A stretch of 64,000 nt of DNA from Hyphomicrobiales bacterium (GTDB lineage Bacteria > Pseudomonadota > Alphaproteobacteria > Rhizobiales > Rhizobiaceae): assembly GCA_900468285.1 (NCBI GenBank), contig UBTF01000013.1, positions 97,097-161,096 of the forward strand, given 5' to 3'. Both the position numbers and the translations under genes were made by a program. The notes beneath the pieces are model-generated. The model was not told the origin of the DNA. It saw only the letters and a program-made list of their open reading frames with translations, and made no database searches. Positions 37,671 through 47,232 of this stretch are shown in pieces. Positions within the stretch are counted from its first letter, which is position 1; every line of letters starts with the position of its first letter.

Positions 37671-39197
37671 TTATTCAGAGATGATCTTCACGCGATCACC
37701 GGCTTGCACGGTCGATGTCGCGCTCATGGCATTGAGCACACGGAACAGTTCCACCTTGCGATCTGTGCCCATCATACGGGCAGACAATGAAGCGACCGTG
37801 TCCCCTGGCTTCGTCGTGACCACCCTGACTCGAAGCGGCTTAAGCGCGGCAATTTCGGTGGGTGTCATCTTGCGGAAGCTTGTCCGCAGAATGTTTGCGA
37901 CGCCATCCAGCTGCGGACTGCCCTTCGGCACCGCCGTCAGGAAGCGGAAAATCTGCTGACCGACGCGGATCACGGTCACGTCGAAATCCCATTTATCCGC
38001 AGTCGCGCGTGCTGTTGCGGCAGGCAGGCCGTTGATCTCTGTTTCCCGCACGGTGTCTGGAACCAGCCCGGCCACCCAGCCGCTTGTGAGATAGTTGGCG
38101 AGCGTGGTCTGCTTGGGATCGGCAACGCCATCGAAGCGGATGGCCATCTCGCCGGGGCCCGTCGCCAGAACCGCCTCCACCTTGTTGTCGATCTGGAAAC
38201 CTTCGGGCACATCGAAGCGGATACCCAGCGTTCCATGCAGGAAGGTGTTGCCACGGACATAGCCCTCCTGCGGGCTGTCGCCATAAAGAAGTCCATCGAT
38301 GCCATTAAGGAACCAGTCCCGCCCCTTGTCGCCGACCTGGCCTTCCTGACCGAAGGCGCGGGCGTGCCTGCGCGCCAGCTCGATGCGCTGCGGCGTGTTT
38401 GGGTGGCTGGAAAGGAAGTCGAGGCTTTGATCGCTGTCCGGATCAGCTGAGGTGAAGCGGGCATAGGCTGCCATCGAATCGAGGAAACGCGGCGATGCAA
38501 AGGGATCGTATCCCGCTTCTCCCAACATACGCACACCGATGACGTCCGCCTGCAATTCCTGCTGGCGCGAGAAGGCCGCAAGACGCAGCTTGCCACGGGC
38601 GAGCGCCTGCTTGCCGGCGAGGTCGCTAGAAAGCACTTCTGCCACGACCCTGCTGGCTATCACCTCCGCCTCTTCCCGACGTTGGCGCTCGATGCCGTGG
38701 TTGGCCGTGACGTGGCCCATCTCATGCGACAGGACGGCCGCGACCTCGGAAGCATCATTGGCAAGAGCCAGAAGACCGCGGGTCACATAGAGATAGCCGC
38801 CCGGCAATGCAAAGGCGTTGATGGCAGGAGAGTTGAGAATGGTGATGCGATAGGACTGTTGGGGATTCTCAGAAACGGCGGTCAGCGCACCGGCGATACG
38901 CGCGACAAGACGCTCCGTCTTGTCGTCGTGATATTCACCACCATAGCTGGCAACGATGCGCGGATGCTCACGAGCGCCCATCTGCGCGCGCGGATCGTTC
39001 TTCTGAACCTGCTCCACGGTTTGCGGATTGTCCGAGGGCTTCAGCGTCGATTGATAGGACGGGCTAAGCAAAGATTGGCAAGACGACAGGACGAAGCTCG
39101 CTGTCGCCAGCGCCAGCCCTCTTCTTAATGCCTTGCCCCTGCGCCATACATTGTGACCGGAGGTGTGGCTCTGCTGAGCCTTCACACACGTCATCAT
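37671..39197 (-). CDS. M48 family metalloprotease lipoprotein with C-terminal LysM domain
   Basis: 508 residues. A basic N-terminus and hydrophobic stretch end in the lipobox LSSC (Cys40), so it is probably anchored to the outer membrane. The peptidase region has HEMGH at 158-162 with the downstream third ligand in RQQELQAD; the order is as in BepA-like periplasmic proteases that clear misassembled outer membrane proteins. TPR repeats of BepA are not evident; instead the last 55 residues form a LysM peptidoglycan-binding domain (VVTTKPGDTVASLSARM). ATG at 39197 or 39194. Confidence 0.92.
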   Translation of the reverse strand: MMTCVKAQQSHTSGHNVWRRGKALRRGLALATASFVLSSCQSLLSPSYQSTLKPSDNPQTVEQVQKNDPRAQMGAREHPRIVASYGGEYHDDKTERLVARIAGALTAVSENPQQSYRITILNSPAINAFALPGGYLYVTRGLLALANDASEVAAVLSHEMGHVTANHGIERQRREEAEVIASRVVAEVLSSDLAGKQALARGKLRLAAFSRQQELQADVIGVRMLGEAGYDPFASPRFLDSMAAYARFTSADPDSDQSLDFLSSHPNTPQRIELARRHARAFGQEGQVGDKGRDWFLNGIDGLLYGDSPQEGYVRGNTFLHGTLGIRFDVPEGFQIDNKVEAVLATGPGEMAIRFDGVADPKQTTLANYLTSGWVAGLVPDTVRETEINGLPAATARATADKWDFDVTVIRVGQQIFRFLTAVPKGSPQLDGVANILRTSFRKMTPTEIAALKPLRVRVVTTKPGDTVASLSARMMGTDRKVELFRVLNAMSATSTVQAGDRVKIISE

Positions 39198-39471
39198 TCT
39201 GCTCGTCTGCTCCTAACGTTCCTGATCATCCGTTAATTGCAGACCAGAATACCATAACGCCCCCAAGGGCACTTGAATGCGCGAACAACGAAAATGATCC
39301 ATCATGCAAAGACGTTTCGAGGGGAAGATTGTTCGCATAATACTTCAAGCAGTTATTCAAAATTCGCAAGTGCAAAAATGGTGCATCGCCTCTCTGTTTT
39401 TCAAGGCTTGACAGTGCGTCGCGTCGAAATTGTGACGCGGGGTCGAAGAGTTGCGAGCGTTAAGGCAACAA

Positions 39472-40191
39472 TCAGACATGGAGAAACATGCTGATCTCGT
39501 CGATATCGGTCGCATCGAAAAAATTCCGGGCGCTGCCTTGAAAGAGAACGCGTCCATTGGAGAGGAAAACAACGGCGTCTGCCAGACGACGTATGTCATC
39601 GGGATGATGTGTTACTAGCAGAATGCTGTTGCCCATGTCTTGATGAAGGGCCTTCAGCAAATTGGCCATGCCCGACCGCAAACCCGGATCGAGAGCCGCA
39701 AAGGGCTCATCCAGCAACATCAACGGACGCTGCCTTACCAGAGCTCGGGCAAGAGCGGCCCTTTGTCGCTCTCCCCCCGACAATGTCGAGGGCAAGCGCT
39801 TTTCGAAGCCTGAAAGTCCAACCTTCTCAAGCGCATCTTTGATTGCGGCTTTGTCCGCGTTCGACAAAGACAGCGACGGGCTGACGCCGAGCCCGACATT
39901 GGTCACGATATCGAGGTGAGAAAACAGATTGTTGTCCTGAAAGATGATGGAGACGGGCCGCTCTGCCGGATCGAGCCCCGTCATCTCGCGCCCCTCGATA
40001 AGAACGCGCCCTTCGTCGGGGTTCTCAAAACCGGCAACGAGATTGAGCAGTGTCGACTTTCCAGATCCCGACGGCCCCACCACGGCTGTGATTTTTCCGC
40101 GCTCGAACCCGCAATCCAGCAGAAATTGCTGTTGTCCAAGTTTCAGTGACACAGTGTCGAGGCAGGCTCCCAAATCCGCAGGATTCTTCAT
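39472..40191 (-). CDS. thiQ: Thiamine ABC transporter ATP-binding protein
   Basis: 239-residue ATPase of the thiamine uptake system. ATG at 40191 ([21 protein letters not shown]) overlaps the thiP stop by 4 bases; an open extension to 40434 lies inside thiP. It shows Walker [11 protein letters not shown]-loop FQDNNLF, signature [14 protein letters not shown], Walker [14 protein letters not shown] and H-loop VTHHPDD. It is the last gene of thiBPQ; the 274 bases downstream to the M48 gene hold a 6-bp hairpin CGCGTC/GACGCG (39420-39439) but no clear terminator. Confidence 0.96.
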   Translation of the reverse strand: MKNPADLGACLDTVSLKLGQQQFLLDCGFERGKITAVVGPSGSGKSTLLNLVAGFENPDEGRVLIEGREMTGLDPAERPVSIIFQDNNLFSHLDIVTNVGLGVSPSLSLSNADKAAIKDALEKVGLSGFEKRLPSTLSGGERQRAALARALVRQRPLMLLDEPFAALDPGLRSGMANLLKALHQDMGNSILLVTHHPDDIRRLADAVVFLSNGRVLFQGSARNFFDATDIDEISMFLHV

Positions 40192-41807
40192 GCAATTGCT
40201 TTCATTGAACGACGGGAAACGCCGCCTGCGGCAAGGACAAGGCAGATGACACCGAGAATGAAGGCGTAACCGGCAGCATCCTGCGTTCTGTAACTTCCCA
40301 TATTGCTGTAGACCAGCCAAGGCAGGGTGACAAAGTTCTCCGATCCGAAAAGCGCAACAGCACCCAGGTCGCCAAGCGAAAGCGCCATCGCAAAGAAGAA
40401 CGCCGTCGCAGTGGGACGCCACAGGACAGGCCAATCGACAAACCGGAATCGCGATAGTCCACGAAGACCCAGCGCGGCAGAAAGCCTGCCGGTGCGCGCA
40501 TCATGGCTCAGGAATGCCGGCTCGATAACGCGCATGGTAAAGGGCAGCGACATCAACATATTGATGATGGCGACGATAACAGGTGCAAACGCCGCCACAT
40601 CGCCAAAGGGCCGCAACAGCAGAAACCAGCCACTTCCCAACACGACGGGCGGTACAAGCAGGACGAGAGATGAGCCTGCGCCCATCAGAACAAGAAACGC
40701 CTTCAGGCTGAAACCGGCCTCTCTGCGCAAAGCAATGGCATGGCGCGCGCGCACAAGCGCATATGAAGCAAAGACGGCCAGCAGTCCGGAAAAAAGCGCG
40801 ATCTGAAAGCTTGTCGCCGCCGCCTGCAGGAAAGTGGGGGCAGAAAGTAACCGCCACAGATCCGCTGAAACGCCAGCAGATGCGACCGCGCACAAGGGAG
40901 CCCCGACCAGAAACAGTACGGAAAGAATGACAGCGCTGTCCCACAAGCGAGGCCCCGCTTTTCTGCCATCCATGCGCAGCACGGGCCGACCTTGGCTTTG
41001 TCTGTCGGGCTCAGCGGAGGGTAGCAGCGCGAGCAAGGCCAGCAACGCCCCTGTCATGGCGATCTGCATCACCGAAAGCGCGATTGCGCGCGGTGGATCG
41101 AAATCAAACCGCAGCGCCTGATAGATCGCCACCTCGATTGTCGTGGCCGCAGGTCCCCCGCCCAACAGCAAGACGAGGGTGAAGCTCGTTGCGCAGAGCA
41201 TGAAGATAAGCCCCGCGACCCCTGGCAAAAGTCGTGCGACGGCAGGCCATTCCACAAAGCGGAATGTAGCCAAGGGTCCAAAGCCCAGCGCCGAGCCCAT
41301 GCGCCAATATTCTCCCGGCACCGCCTCAAGCACGGCCAGAAAAAAGCGGGTTGCCAGCGGAAGATTGAAGAAAACATGGGCAACAAGAATGCCGGACAGA
41401 CCGTAAATACTGAGGGGCGCGTCCACACCCGCAGTCTGCAGAAGCATATTGAGGACACCCTGCCTGCCCCAGATCGATATCAGTCCAAGCGCGCCGACAA
41501 TGACCGGCAAACCCATGGGAACCGCCATCAGGCGGATGATCCATATGCGACCGGGGAAGTTACGCTGCCGGGCAAGTGCCAAGGCCACCAGCAATCCAAG
41601 CGCGACGGACAGCACTGTCGAAAGCGTCGCCTGCCAGAGCGTGAAGCGCAGTATCCGCCATGTATAGGCATCGATCAGGCCAACAGACGCGGCGCTGACG
41701 TCAAAGGACAGAAGCGCATAAATTGCAAGCCCGATGAAAAGGACGACAGCGGTAACCGTCGCGGCTCCGCCAAAGATGAACCATCGCCCTTCCCGGCGTC
41801 CTACCAT
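40188..41807 (-). CDS. thiP: Thiamine ABC transporter permease
   Basis: 539-residue double-length permease, with two homologous halves each carrying a binding-protein-dependent transport signature (in half 1 around [24 protein letters not shown], in half 2 around [22 protein letters not shown]). About 12 hydrophobic spans. ATG at 41807 lies 14 bases after the thiB stop; a GTG at 41849 is an alternative that would overlap thiB. It pairs with thiQ in a 4-base overlap. Confidence 0.95.
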   Translation of the reverse strand: MVGRREGRWFIFGGAATVTAVVLFIGLAIYALLSFDVSAASVGLIDAYTWRILRFTLWQATLSTVLSVALGLLVALALARQRNFPGRIWIIRLMAVPMGLPVIVGALGLISIWGRQGVLNMLLQTAGVDAPLSIYGLSGILVAHVFFNLPLATRFFLAVLEAVPGEYWRMGSALGFGPLATFRFVEWPAVARLLPGVAGLIFMLCATSFTLVLLLGGGPAATTIEVAIYQALRFDFDPPRAIALSVMQIAMTGALLALLALLPSAEPDRQSQGRPVLRMDGRKAGPRLWDSAVILSVLFLVGAPLCAVASAGVSADLWRLLSAPTFLQAAATSFQIALFSGLLAVFASYALVRARHAIALRREAGFSLKAFLVLMGAGSSLVLLVPPVVLGSGWFLLLRPFGDVAAFAPVIVAIINMLMSLPFTMRVIEPAFLSHDARTGRLSAALGLRGLSRFRFVDWPVLWRPTATAFFFAMALSLGDLGAVALFGSENFVTLPWLVYSNMGSYRTQDAAGYAFILGVICLVLAAGGVSRRSMKAIA

Positions 41808-41821
41808 GACCTGCTTCGATC

Positions 41822-42835
41822 CTACTTGACGCTCATTGCCGCGAGCCACTCATCGATCCAGGCCTTGCGGTTGCGGGCGACATCCTCCGGCGACATCAGA
41901 AAGGTCTTTGATGGCTGCACCAGCTTGGAGAACGCAGCAGGCAGGGGCGCGGAGGTCAGCGCCGCCGGCATCATCCAGTTGTTTTCAGGAATAGTGTCCT
42001 GGAAGCCGGAGGTGAGAACGAATGCCAGAAACTGCTGCGCCAGCGCATGTTGCGGGGCATTCTTCAAGACACCGGCAACTTCGATCTGGATGTAGTGTCC
42101 CTCATCAAAGGCGGCAGCCTGATATCTTTCGCTATTTTCCGCCACCATGTGATAGGCAGGCGACGTCGTATAGGACAATACCATCGGCGCTTCGCCTTTG
42201 GTGAAGAGGCCATAGGATTCCGACCAGCCGGGTGTGACCGTCAAGATGCGGTCCTTAAGCTTCGCCCAGGCCTGCGGTGCCTGATCGCCATAGACCGACT
42301 TGACCCAGAGCAGCAGGCCGAGACCCGGTGTTGAGGTGCGCGGATCCTGAATGACGATTTTCTGGGCCGGATCGCCCTCGACCAGTTCCTTCATACTTCT
42401 CGGCGGCGTTTTCATCACCTGCGTATCGTAGACAACGGCGAAATGGCCGTAGTCATAGGGAACGAAGACATCGTCCTGAAAGCCACCCGGCACCTTTGCC
42501 GCAGACGCATCGACCCCGGATTTTTCGAAAAGCCCGGTTTGCTTGGCTTCCGCAATCAGGTTTGTGTCGAGACCCAGAACGACATCCGCTTTTGACGATG
42601 GACCTTCCAGCTTCAGCCTGTTGAGAAGCGCCACACCATCGGCTACGCCGACGAAGTTGAGGGTGCAGTCACACGCTTTCTCGAATGCGGCCTTGACCTT
42701 AGGACCGGGGCCCCATTCCGAAACAAAGCTTTCATAAGTGTAGACGGTGAGCGTCTTCTTGTCCTGCGCGGCGGCAAGACCAGGAACCATCACCGATGCC
42801 AGCATAAGGCCATGAAGGAAAATACGACGGAACAT
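41822..42835 (-). CDS. thiB: Thiamine ABC transporter substrate-binding protein
   Basis: 337-residue periplasmic thiamine-binding protein. ATG at 42835, preceded by GAGGAGG, gives a signal peptide ([24 protein letters not shown]). The mature part opens [32 protein letters not shown], and later [13 protein letters not shown] and [10 protein letters not shown] follow, as in ThiB. The two cysteines in ACDC-type position are unusual but near those of relatives. The TPP riboswitch lies directly upstream, so import genes are off when thiamine is plentiful. Confidence 0.96.
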   Translation of the reverse strand: MFRRIFLHGLMLASVMVPGLAAAQDKKTLTVYTYESFVSEWGPGPKVKAAFEKACDCTLNFVGVADGVALLNRLKLEGPSSKADVVLGLDTNLIAEAKQTGLFEKSGVDASAAKVPGGFQDDVFVPYDYGHFAVVYDTQVMKTPPRSMKELVEGDPAQKIVIQDPRTSTPGLGLLLWVKSVYGDQAPQAWAKLKDRILTVTPGWSESYGLFTKGEAPMVLSYTTSPAYHMVAENSERYQAAAFDEGHYIQIEVAGVLKNAPQHALAQQFLAFVLTSGFQDTIPENNWMMPAALTSAPLPAAFSKLVQPSKTFLMSPEDVARNRKAWIDEWLAAMSVK

Positions 42836-42888
42836 CAAAAGCACCTCCTCAAGCGACAAGGGGAAAAGGGCGTCTTGATGGAAGCCGT

Positions 42889-42978
42889 CTAATCCCTCCG
42901 CCGGTGTTAACCGGATCAGGTTCTTCGGGTTGGCAGAGCCTCTCAGCCTCGTTCGTGTGAGAACAAAGCACCCCGTTA
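42889..42978 (-). ncRNA. TPP riboswitch (thi box) controlling thiBPQ
   Basis: Read on the minus strand: ACGGGGTGC, then CTGAGAGG, CAACCC, GAACCTGATCCGGTTAAC and ACCGGCGGAGGGA. These are the conserved TPP aptamer parts in order. The aptamer ends about 55 bases before the thiB start, and the intervening sequence holds the ribosome site GAGGAGG. No clear terminator lies between, so control is probably by hiding the ribosome site. Confidence 0.95.
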
Positions 42979-43029
42979 GATCTGCCGAAGATGTAGTGCC
43001 TCAGGAGAGAATTAGCAAGACGGCAACGT

Positions 43030-43422
43030 CTAGGCCGGGGCGCTCATATGGACCAGTTCCCAGACATGGCCATCGGGATCCTGAAAGCTGCCCGCATACA
43101 TGAAGCCATGATCCTGCACGGGCTTCCACTCCGCCCCGCCATTGGCCAGCGCGGTGGCGATCATCTGGTCGATCTCTTCACGGCTGGAGGCAGAAATACA
43201 GGTGAGCACCTCCTTGGTGCGCATCGCATCGGCAATGTCGCCATTGATGAAATCGCGGAACCGCTCCTCCTGCAGCAGCATGACGAAAATATTCTTCTCT
43301 ATGATCATACATAGCGTGCGATCATCCGAGTATTCAGGATTGAAGTTGAAGCCAAGCGCGGTGAAAAACGCCTTGGATCTTGCGACATCCTTGACCGGCA
43401 GGTTGACGAAAATCATGCGCAT
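43030..43422 (-). CDS. VOC family (glyoxalase/bleomycin resistance-type) protein
   Basis: 130 residues from the ATG at 43422, which has the ribosome site GGAGGAG; the longer open frame has no support. It begins MRMIFVNLPVKDVARSKAFFTALGFNFNPEYSDD. FVMLLQEERFRDFI and QDPDGHVWELVHMS are the usual VOC strands; the C-terminal Glu of HVWEL could be a metal ligand. Many VOC proteins of this type are of unknown function. It stands between the thi operon and the ABC-F gene. Confidence 0.88.
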   Translation of the reverse strand: MRMIFVNLPVKDVARSKAFFTALGFNFNPEYSDDRTLCMIIEKNIFVMLLQEERFRDFINGDIADAMRTKEVLTCISASSREEIDQMIATALANGGAEWKPVQDHGFMYAGSFQDPDGHVWELVHMSAPA

Positions 43423-43508
43423 GTCTGGCTCCTCCGCTGCAACAGAAAACGCGATCTGCGTTACTGTCATAGATGGTGCCGTGACGCCGTCGCCGCAATG
43501 AGGCCCGT

Positions 43509-45335
43509 CTAGCTTTCGAGTTCCTCACGCAGCATCTCGAGTTCCAGCCACTCTTCCTCCATCGTTTCGAGCTTCTGGCGAAGCTTCGACATCTCATCGG
43601 CAAGCGTGTTGAAGACCGCCGGATCTTTGGTGAAGAGATTGGGATCAGCCATGCGTTGCTCGCGCCTGGCGATTTCTTCCTGCGTCTTCTCCATCTCCTT
43701 GGGAAGATTTTCCAGCGCGAATTTCTGCTTGAAGGACAGCTTCCCCTTGGCTTTCGAAGGCTCGGCAGCGGAGTTGGAAGAAGCGGAAGCCTTGGCCTTT
43801 TCCTGCTTTTCGGCCTTTCGCTTCTCGTCCGAGGCGCCCTTGCGCTGCGCCATCATGTCCGAATAGCCACCCGCATATTCAATCCAGCGACCGTCAGGCG
43901 CATCCGGATTGGCAGGAGCGATGGTGGAAGTCACCGTGCGGTCGAGGAAGTCGCGGTCGTGGCTGACAAGGATGACAGTGCCTGCAAAACCGGCAACAAT
44001 CTCCTGCAGGAGATCAAGCGTCTCGATATCGAGATCGTTGGTGGGTTCGTCGAGGATCAGAAGATTGGTCGGCCGTGCCAGAATGCGCGCCAGCATGAGA
44101 CGTGCGCGCTCGCCGCCCGAAAGATTACGGATCGGAGTTCTGGCCTGTTCCGGCTGGAACAGAAAATCCTTCATATAGCCGGTCACATGCTTTAACTCGC
44201 CATTGACCAGCAGGTTTTCACCACGGCCATCGGTCAGATAATGCGCCAGCGTATCGTTGGGGTTGAGATCCTCACGCTTCTGGTCGAGCGTCGCAATCTC
44301 CAGATTGGTGCCAAGCTTGACCCAGCCGCTATCCGGCTCCAGCTGACCGGTCAGCATCTTGAGAAGCGTTGTCTTTCCCGCACCGTTCGGACCGACGAAG
44401 CCGATGCAATCGCCACGGTGGACACGCAACGAGAATGGCGTGACGATAGGCCGATCACCATAGGACTTGGTGATCGCATCCGCTTCGATCACCAGCTTTC
44501 CGGACTCGCGCCCTTCCGTCACGGTGGCCTGAACCGAGCCCTGCGGCCCCTTGTGCCCGCGATATTCAGCCCGCATGGCCTGCAATTCGCCCACACGCCG
44601 CATATTGCGCTTGCGCCGCGCAGTCACGCCGTAGCGCATCCAGTGTTCTTCGCGCTCAATGGCCTTGCCGAGCTTGTGCTGCTCCAGCTCTTCCTCTTCG
44701 AGCACCTTGTCGCGCCATTCCTCGAAATGGGCGAAGCCGCGGCTGAGACGCCGCGCCTGGCCACGATCCAGCCAGACAGTGGCTGTGGAAACCTTTTCAA
44801 GGAAGCGCCTGTCATGCGAGATCAGGACCAGGGCACTTCGCGTCTGCTGCAATTCGCTTTCCAGCCATTCGATTGTCGGCAGATCCAGATGGTTGGTCGG
44901 CTCGTCCAGCATCAGAATGTCGGGCTCTGGTGCCATGACGCGCACAAGAGCAGCGCGGCGAGCTTCGCCGCCAGAAAGGCTGGACGGATGCTCCTGCCCG
45001 GTCAGACCGAGATGTTCCAGCAGATAGGTGACGCGATAGGCATCGTCGCCAGGGCCAAGACCGGCTTCCGCATAGGCCTGAACCGTCTCGAAGTCAGCGA
45101 AATCAGGCGCTTGCTCGAGATAACGGATCGTAGCCGAAGGATGACGGAATATCTCACCGGACTGCGCCTCTACGAGACCCGCTGCGATCTTCATCAGCGT
45201 CGATTTGCCCGAACCATTGCGGCCGACAAGGCAGATACGATCCCCCGGCTCCACCTGCAGATTGGCACCGTCGAGCAGCGGAGTAACGCCGAAGGTGAGC
45301 TTGATATCGTCGAGTTTCAGAATAGGGGGTGCCAA
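43509..45335 (-). CDS. ABC-F family ATPase (Uup-like)
   Basis: 608-residue cytoplasmic protein with two ABC domains and no membrane segments. Domain 1: GRNGSGKST, LSGGEARRAAL and LMLDEPTNHLD. Domain 2: GPNGAGKTT, LSGGERARLML and LILDEPTNDLD. A charged linker lies between them, and the C-terminal part (about 520-608) is a coiled coil (LRQKLETMEEEWLELEMLREELES). This is the Uup layout; ABC-F proteins act on ribosomes, and Uup also affects DNA excision of mobile elements. Four bases after thiamine pyrophosphokinase. Confidence 0.92.
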   Translation of the reverse strand: MAPPILKLDDIKLTFGVTPLLDGANLQVEPGDRICLVGRNGSGKSTLMKIAAGLVEAQSGEIFRHPSATIRYLEQAPDFADFETVQAYAEAGLGPGDDAYRVTYLLEHLGLTGQEHPSSLSGGEARRAALVRVMAPEPDILMLDEPTNHLDLPTIEWLESELQQTRSALVLISHDRRFLEKVSTATVWLDRGQARRLSRGFAHFEEWRDKVLEEEELEQHKLGKAIEREEHWMRYGVTARRKRNMRRVGELQAMRAEYRGHKGPQGSVQATVTEGRESGKLVIEADAITKSYGDRPIVTPFSLRVHRGDCIGFVGPNGAGKTTLLKMLTGQLEPDSGWVKLGTNLEIATLDQKREDLNPNDTLAHYLTDGRGENLLVNGELKHVTGYMKDFLFQPEQARTPIRNLSGGERARLMLARILARPTNLLILDEPTNDLDIETLDLLQEIVAGFAGTVILVSHDRDFLDRTVTSTIAPANPDAPDGRWIEYAGGYSDMMAQRKGASDEKRKAEKQEKAKASASSNSAAEPSKAKGKLSFKQKFALENLPKEMEKTQEEIARREQRMADPNLFTKDPAVFNTLADEMSKLRQKLETMEEEWLELEMLREELES

Positions 45336-45338
45336 GGT

Positions 45339-45989
45339 TCAGGCTCCGGTCAAATCATAGGGACGGGCGAGCACGATGGCCTTGCCGCTTTCAAGACGAA
45401 GGTGCAATGGCCCCTCCGCCACGTTGGAAATAGTACGGGACGAGCCAAAAGCAAGCGCAAAATCCGTCAGGGGATAGCGCGCATTCCTGATTTCGAGACC
45501 CGACAGCGCCGTAAAACCGGCGACAGAAAACAACGATCCTGCCGGCAGATCGAGCGCTCGTTCCCCTGCCAGCAAGGGATAGGCTTCCTCCTCACCGGAT
45601 GTGAGAGTGACATCGATGCCGCTTTCAGCCAGTGAAACGGCATAGAGCAGATGAAACAGGGCGTGATCCGACCGTTCGCCGGAAAGCGCACCCACCAGCG
45701 TCAAACGGGTAGCGCCTCGCTCGATGCTCTCAGACACGGCAATTTCGCCGTCGGTCACACCTTTGGACGCGGGAAACGGCCTTTGCGGCACATCAGGCCA
45801 CCGCGCCAGAAGGTCCCTGTCGGAGGAATCGAAGTCACCTACCCATAATTCCGGCGTCAGACCGAGAGGCTCGGCGTGACGCATTCCGCTATCGGCCGCA
45901 ATCACGCGCGTGTCCGTCACTGCTTTTCGCAGACGATCCGTGACGGTGATTGTGCCGCCGAGAAGTATGGTGAAATGGGTAGGCGTCAT
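45339..45989 (-). CDS. thiN: Thiamine pyrophosphokinase (thiamine diphosphokinase)
   Basis: Converts thiamine to TPP, so it completes the uptake route of the nearby thiBPQ. 216 residues from ATG 45989 (MTPTHFTILLGGTITVTDRL), behind AGGGGA; a GTG at 46016 is an alternative. Motifs are AADSGMRHAEPLGLTPELWVGDFDSSD (the family's acidic GDFDS motif), ASKGVTDGEIAVSES and GALSGERSDHALFHLLYA. C-terminal GSSRTISNVAEGPLHL is typical. No riboswitch is seen in front. Confidence 0.93.
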   Translation of the reverse strand: MTPTHFTILLGGTITVTDRLRKAVTDTRVIAADSGMRHAEPLGLTPELWVGDFDSSDRDLLARWPDVPQRPFPASKGVTDGEIAVSESIERGATRLTLVGALSGERSDHALFHLLYAVSLAESGIDVTLTSGEEEAYPLLAGERALDLPAGSLFSVAGFTALSGLEIRNARYPLTDFALAFGSSRTISNVAEGPLHLRLESGKAIVLARPYDLTGA

Positions 45990-46087
45990 TCCCCTGCCAT
46001 AGCCCGGATCGGTCACGGATGGAAAGACACAAACGCCGGATTGGCCTGCGATATTGATTTTCTGTCCGCGCGGGATTATGACACCCG

Positions 46088-46142
46088 TCAGTGGTGATTT
46101 GCCGACCGGCTTGCAGCCACTTTAAAGAAGTCGCTAAAGGGT
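46088..46142 (+). ncRNA. SAM-II riboswitch upstream of metA
   Basis: AGTGG (46090-46094) pairs with CCACT (46117-46121) around TGATTTG, CCGACCGG and CTTGCAG, followed by TTAAAGAAGT and CGCTAAAGGG. These are the conserved parts of the SAM-II (metA) pseudoknot in order. It lies 92 bases upstream of the metA ATG at 46235. SAM binding is expected to lower metA expression. Confidence 0.93.
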
Positions 46143-46166
46143 CGAGGAAAAAGTCAATTTCCGAGG

Positions 46167-46197
46167 ACCGGTTGCGATTTCGCCACCGGTTTTTTTG
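46167..46197 (+). terminator. Terminator-like hairpin between SAM-II aptamer and metA
   Basis: ACCGGTTGCG and CGCCACCGGT pair over about 9 of 10 positions with a short ATTT loop, followed by seven T. It ends 37 bases before the metA start. It is a plausible transcription attenuator; SAM-II in alphaproteobacteria more often acts at translation. Confidence 0.6.
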
Positions 46198-46234
46198 TTT
46201 TCACGGCCTACGCCGCCATGGAAGTGAGTTTGAC

Positions 46235-47161
46235 ATGCCAATCAAGATTCCCGATACGCTCCCCGCTTTCCAGACCCTCGTGAATGAGGGCGTGCGGGTC
46301 ATGACAGAAACGGCAGCCATCCGTCAGGATATCCGCCCGCTGCAGATCGGGCTGCTCAACCTCATGCCAAACAAGATCAAGACCGAGATCCAGATGGCGC
46401 GACTGGTGGGCGCATCGCCGCTGCAGGTTGAACTCTCGCTGGTCCGCATCGGCGGACACCGCGCCAAGAACACCTCGGAAGAACATCTGCTTTCCTTCTA
46501 CGATACATGGGAAGAGGTGAAGAACCGCAAGTTTGACGGCTTCATCATCACTGGCGCACCGGTGGAAACGCTGAACTACGAGGAAGTCACCTATTGGGAC
46601 GAAATGCGGAAAATCTTCGACTGGACACAGACCAACGTCCACTCGACGCTCAATGTCTGCTGGGGTGCAATGGCAGCAATCTATCACTTCCACGGCGTGC
46701 CGAAGCACGAGTTGAAGGAAAAGGCATTCGGCGTCTACAGACACCGCAATCTTTGCCCATCCTCGATCTATCTCAGCGGTTTCTCCGACGATTTTCAGGT
46801 TCCGGTATCGCGCTGGACAGAAGTGCGTCGCGCCGACATCGAGCAACATCCGGAACTGGAAATCCTGATGGAATCCGAGGAAATGGGCGTGTGTCTGGCC
46901 CATGAGGCCAAGGGCAAGCGCCTCTATATGTTCAATCACGTCGAATATGACTCGACGTCGCTGTCGGACGAGTATTTTCGCGATGTGAATGCGGGCGTAC
47001 CGATCAAGCTGCCGCATGACTACTTTCCGCACAACGATCCGACCCTTAAGCCCCTCAACCGTTGGCGCAGCCATGCTCACCTGTTTTTTGGCAACTGGAT
47101 CAACGAGATCTATCAGACCACGCCGTACGAACTGGAAGCGATCGGCACGGGCAGAAAGTAA
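46235..47161 (+). CDS. metA: Homoserine O-acetyltransferase (MetA family, acetyl-type)
   Basis: 308-residue enzyme that activates homoserine for methionine synthesis. ATG at 46235 gives [15 protein letters not shown]; an open frame from 46091 would overlap the riboswitch. Active-site Cys142 is in NVCWGAMAA and HVEYDST holds the His/Glu pair. Position 111 is Glu ([12 protein letters not shown]). In this family Glu at 111 goes with acetyl-CoA and Gly with succinyl-CoA, so acetyl-CoA is predicted, despite the common name succinyltransferase. Confidence 0.96.
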   Translation: MPIKIPDTLPAFQTLVNEGVRVMTETAAIRQDIRPLQIGLLNLMPNKIKTEIQMARLVGASPLQVELSLVRIGGHRAKNTSEEHLLSFYDTWEEVKNRKFDGFIITGAPVETLNYEEVTYWDEMRKIFDWTQTNVHSTLNVCWGAMAAIYHFHGVPKHELKEKAFGVYRHRNLCPSSIYLSGFSDDFQVPVSRWTEVRRADIEQHPELEILMESEEMGVCLAHEAKGKRLYMFNHVEYDSTSLSDEYFRDVNAGVPIKLPHDYFPHNDPTLKPLNRWRSHAHLFFGNWINEIYQTTPYELEAIGTGRK

Positions 47162-47232
47162 TTCAGTGATTGCGAAGGGTCGGAAAATAACGCAACGTCC
47201 GGCCCGAAACGATCGATTGGGAGAGTATCGCT

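Noticed and set aside
46091..46234. Upstream extension of the metA frame
   Set aside because: It would translate through the SAM-II aptamer and the terminator hairpin; MetA starts at 46235.
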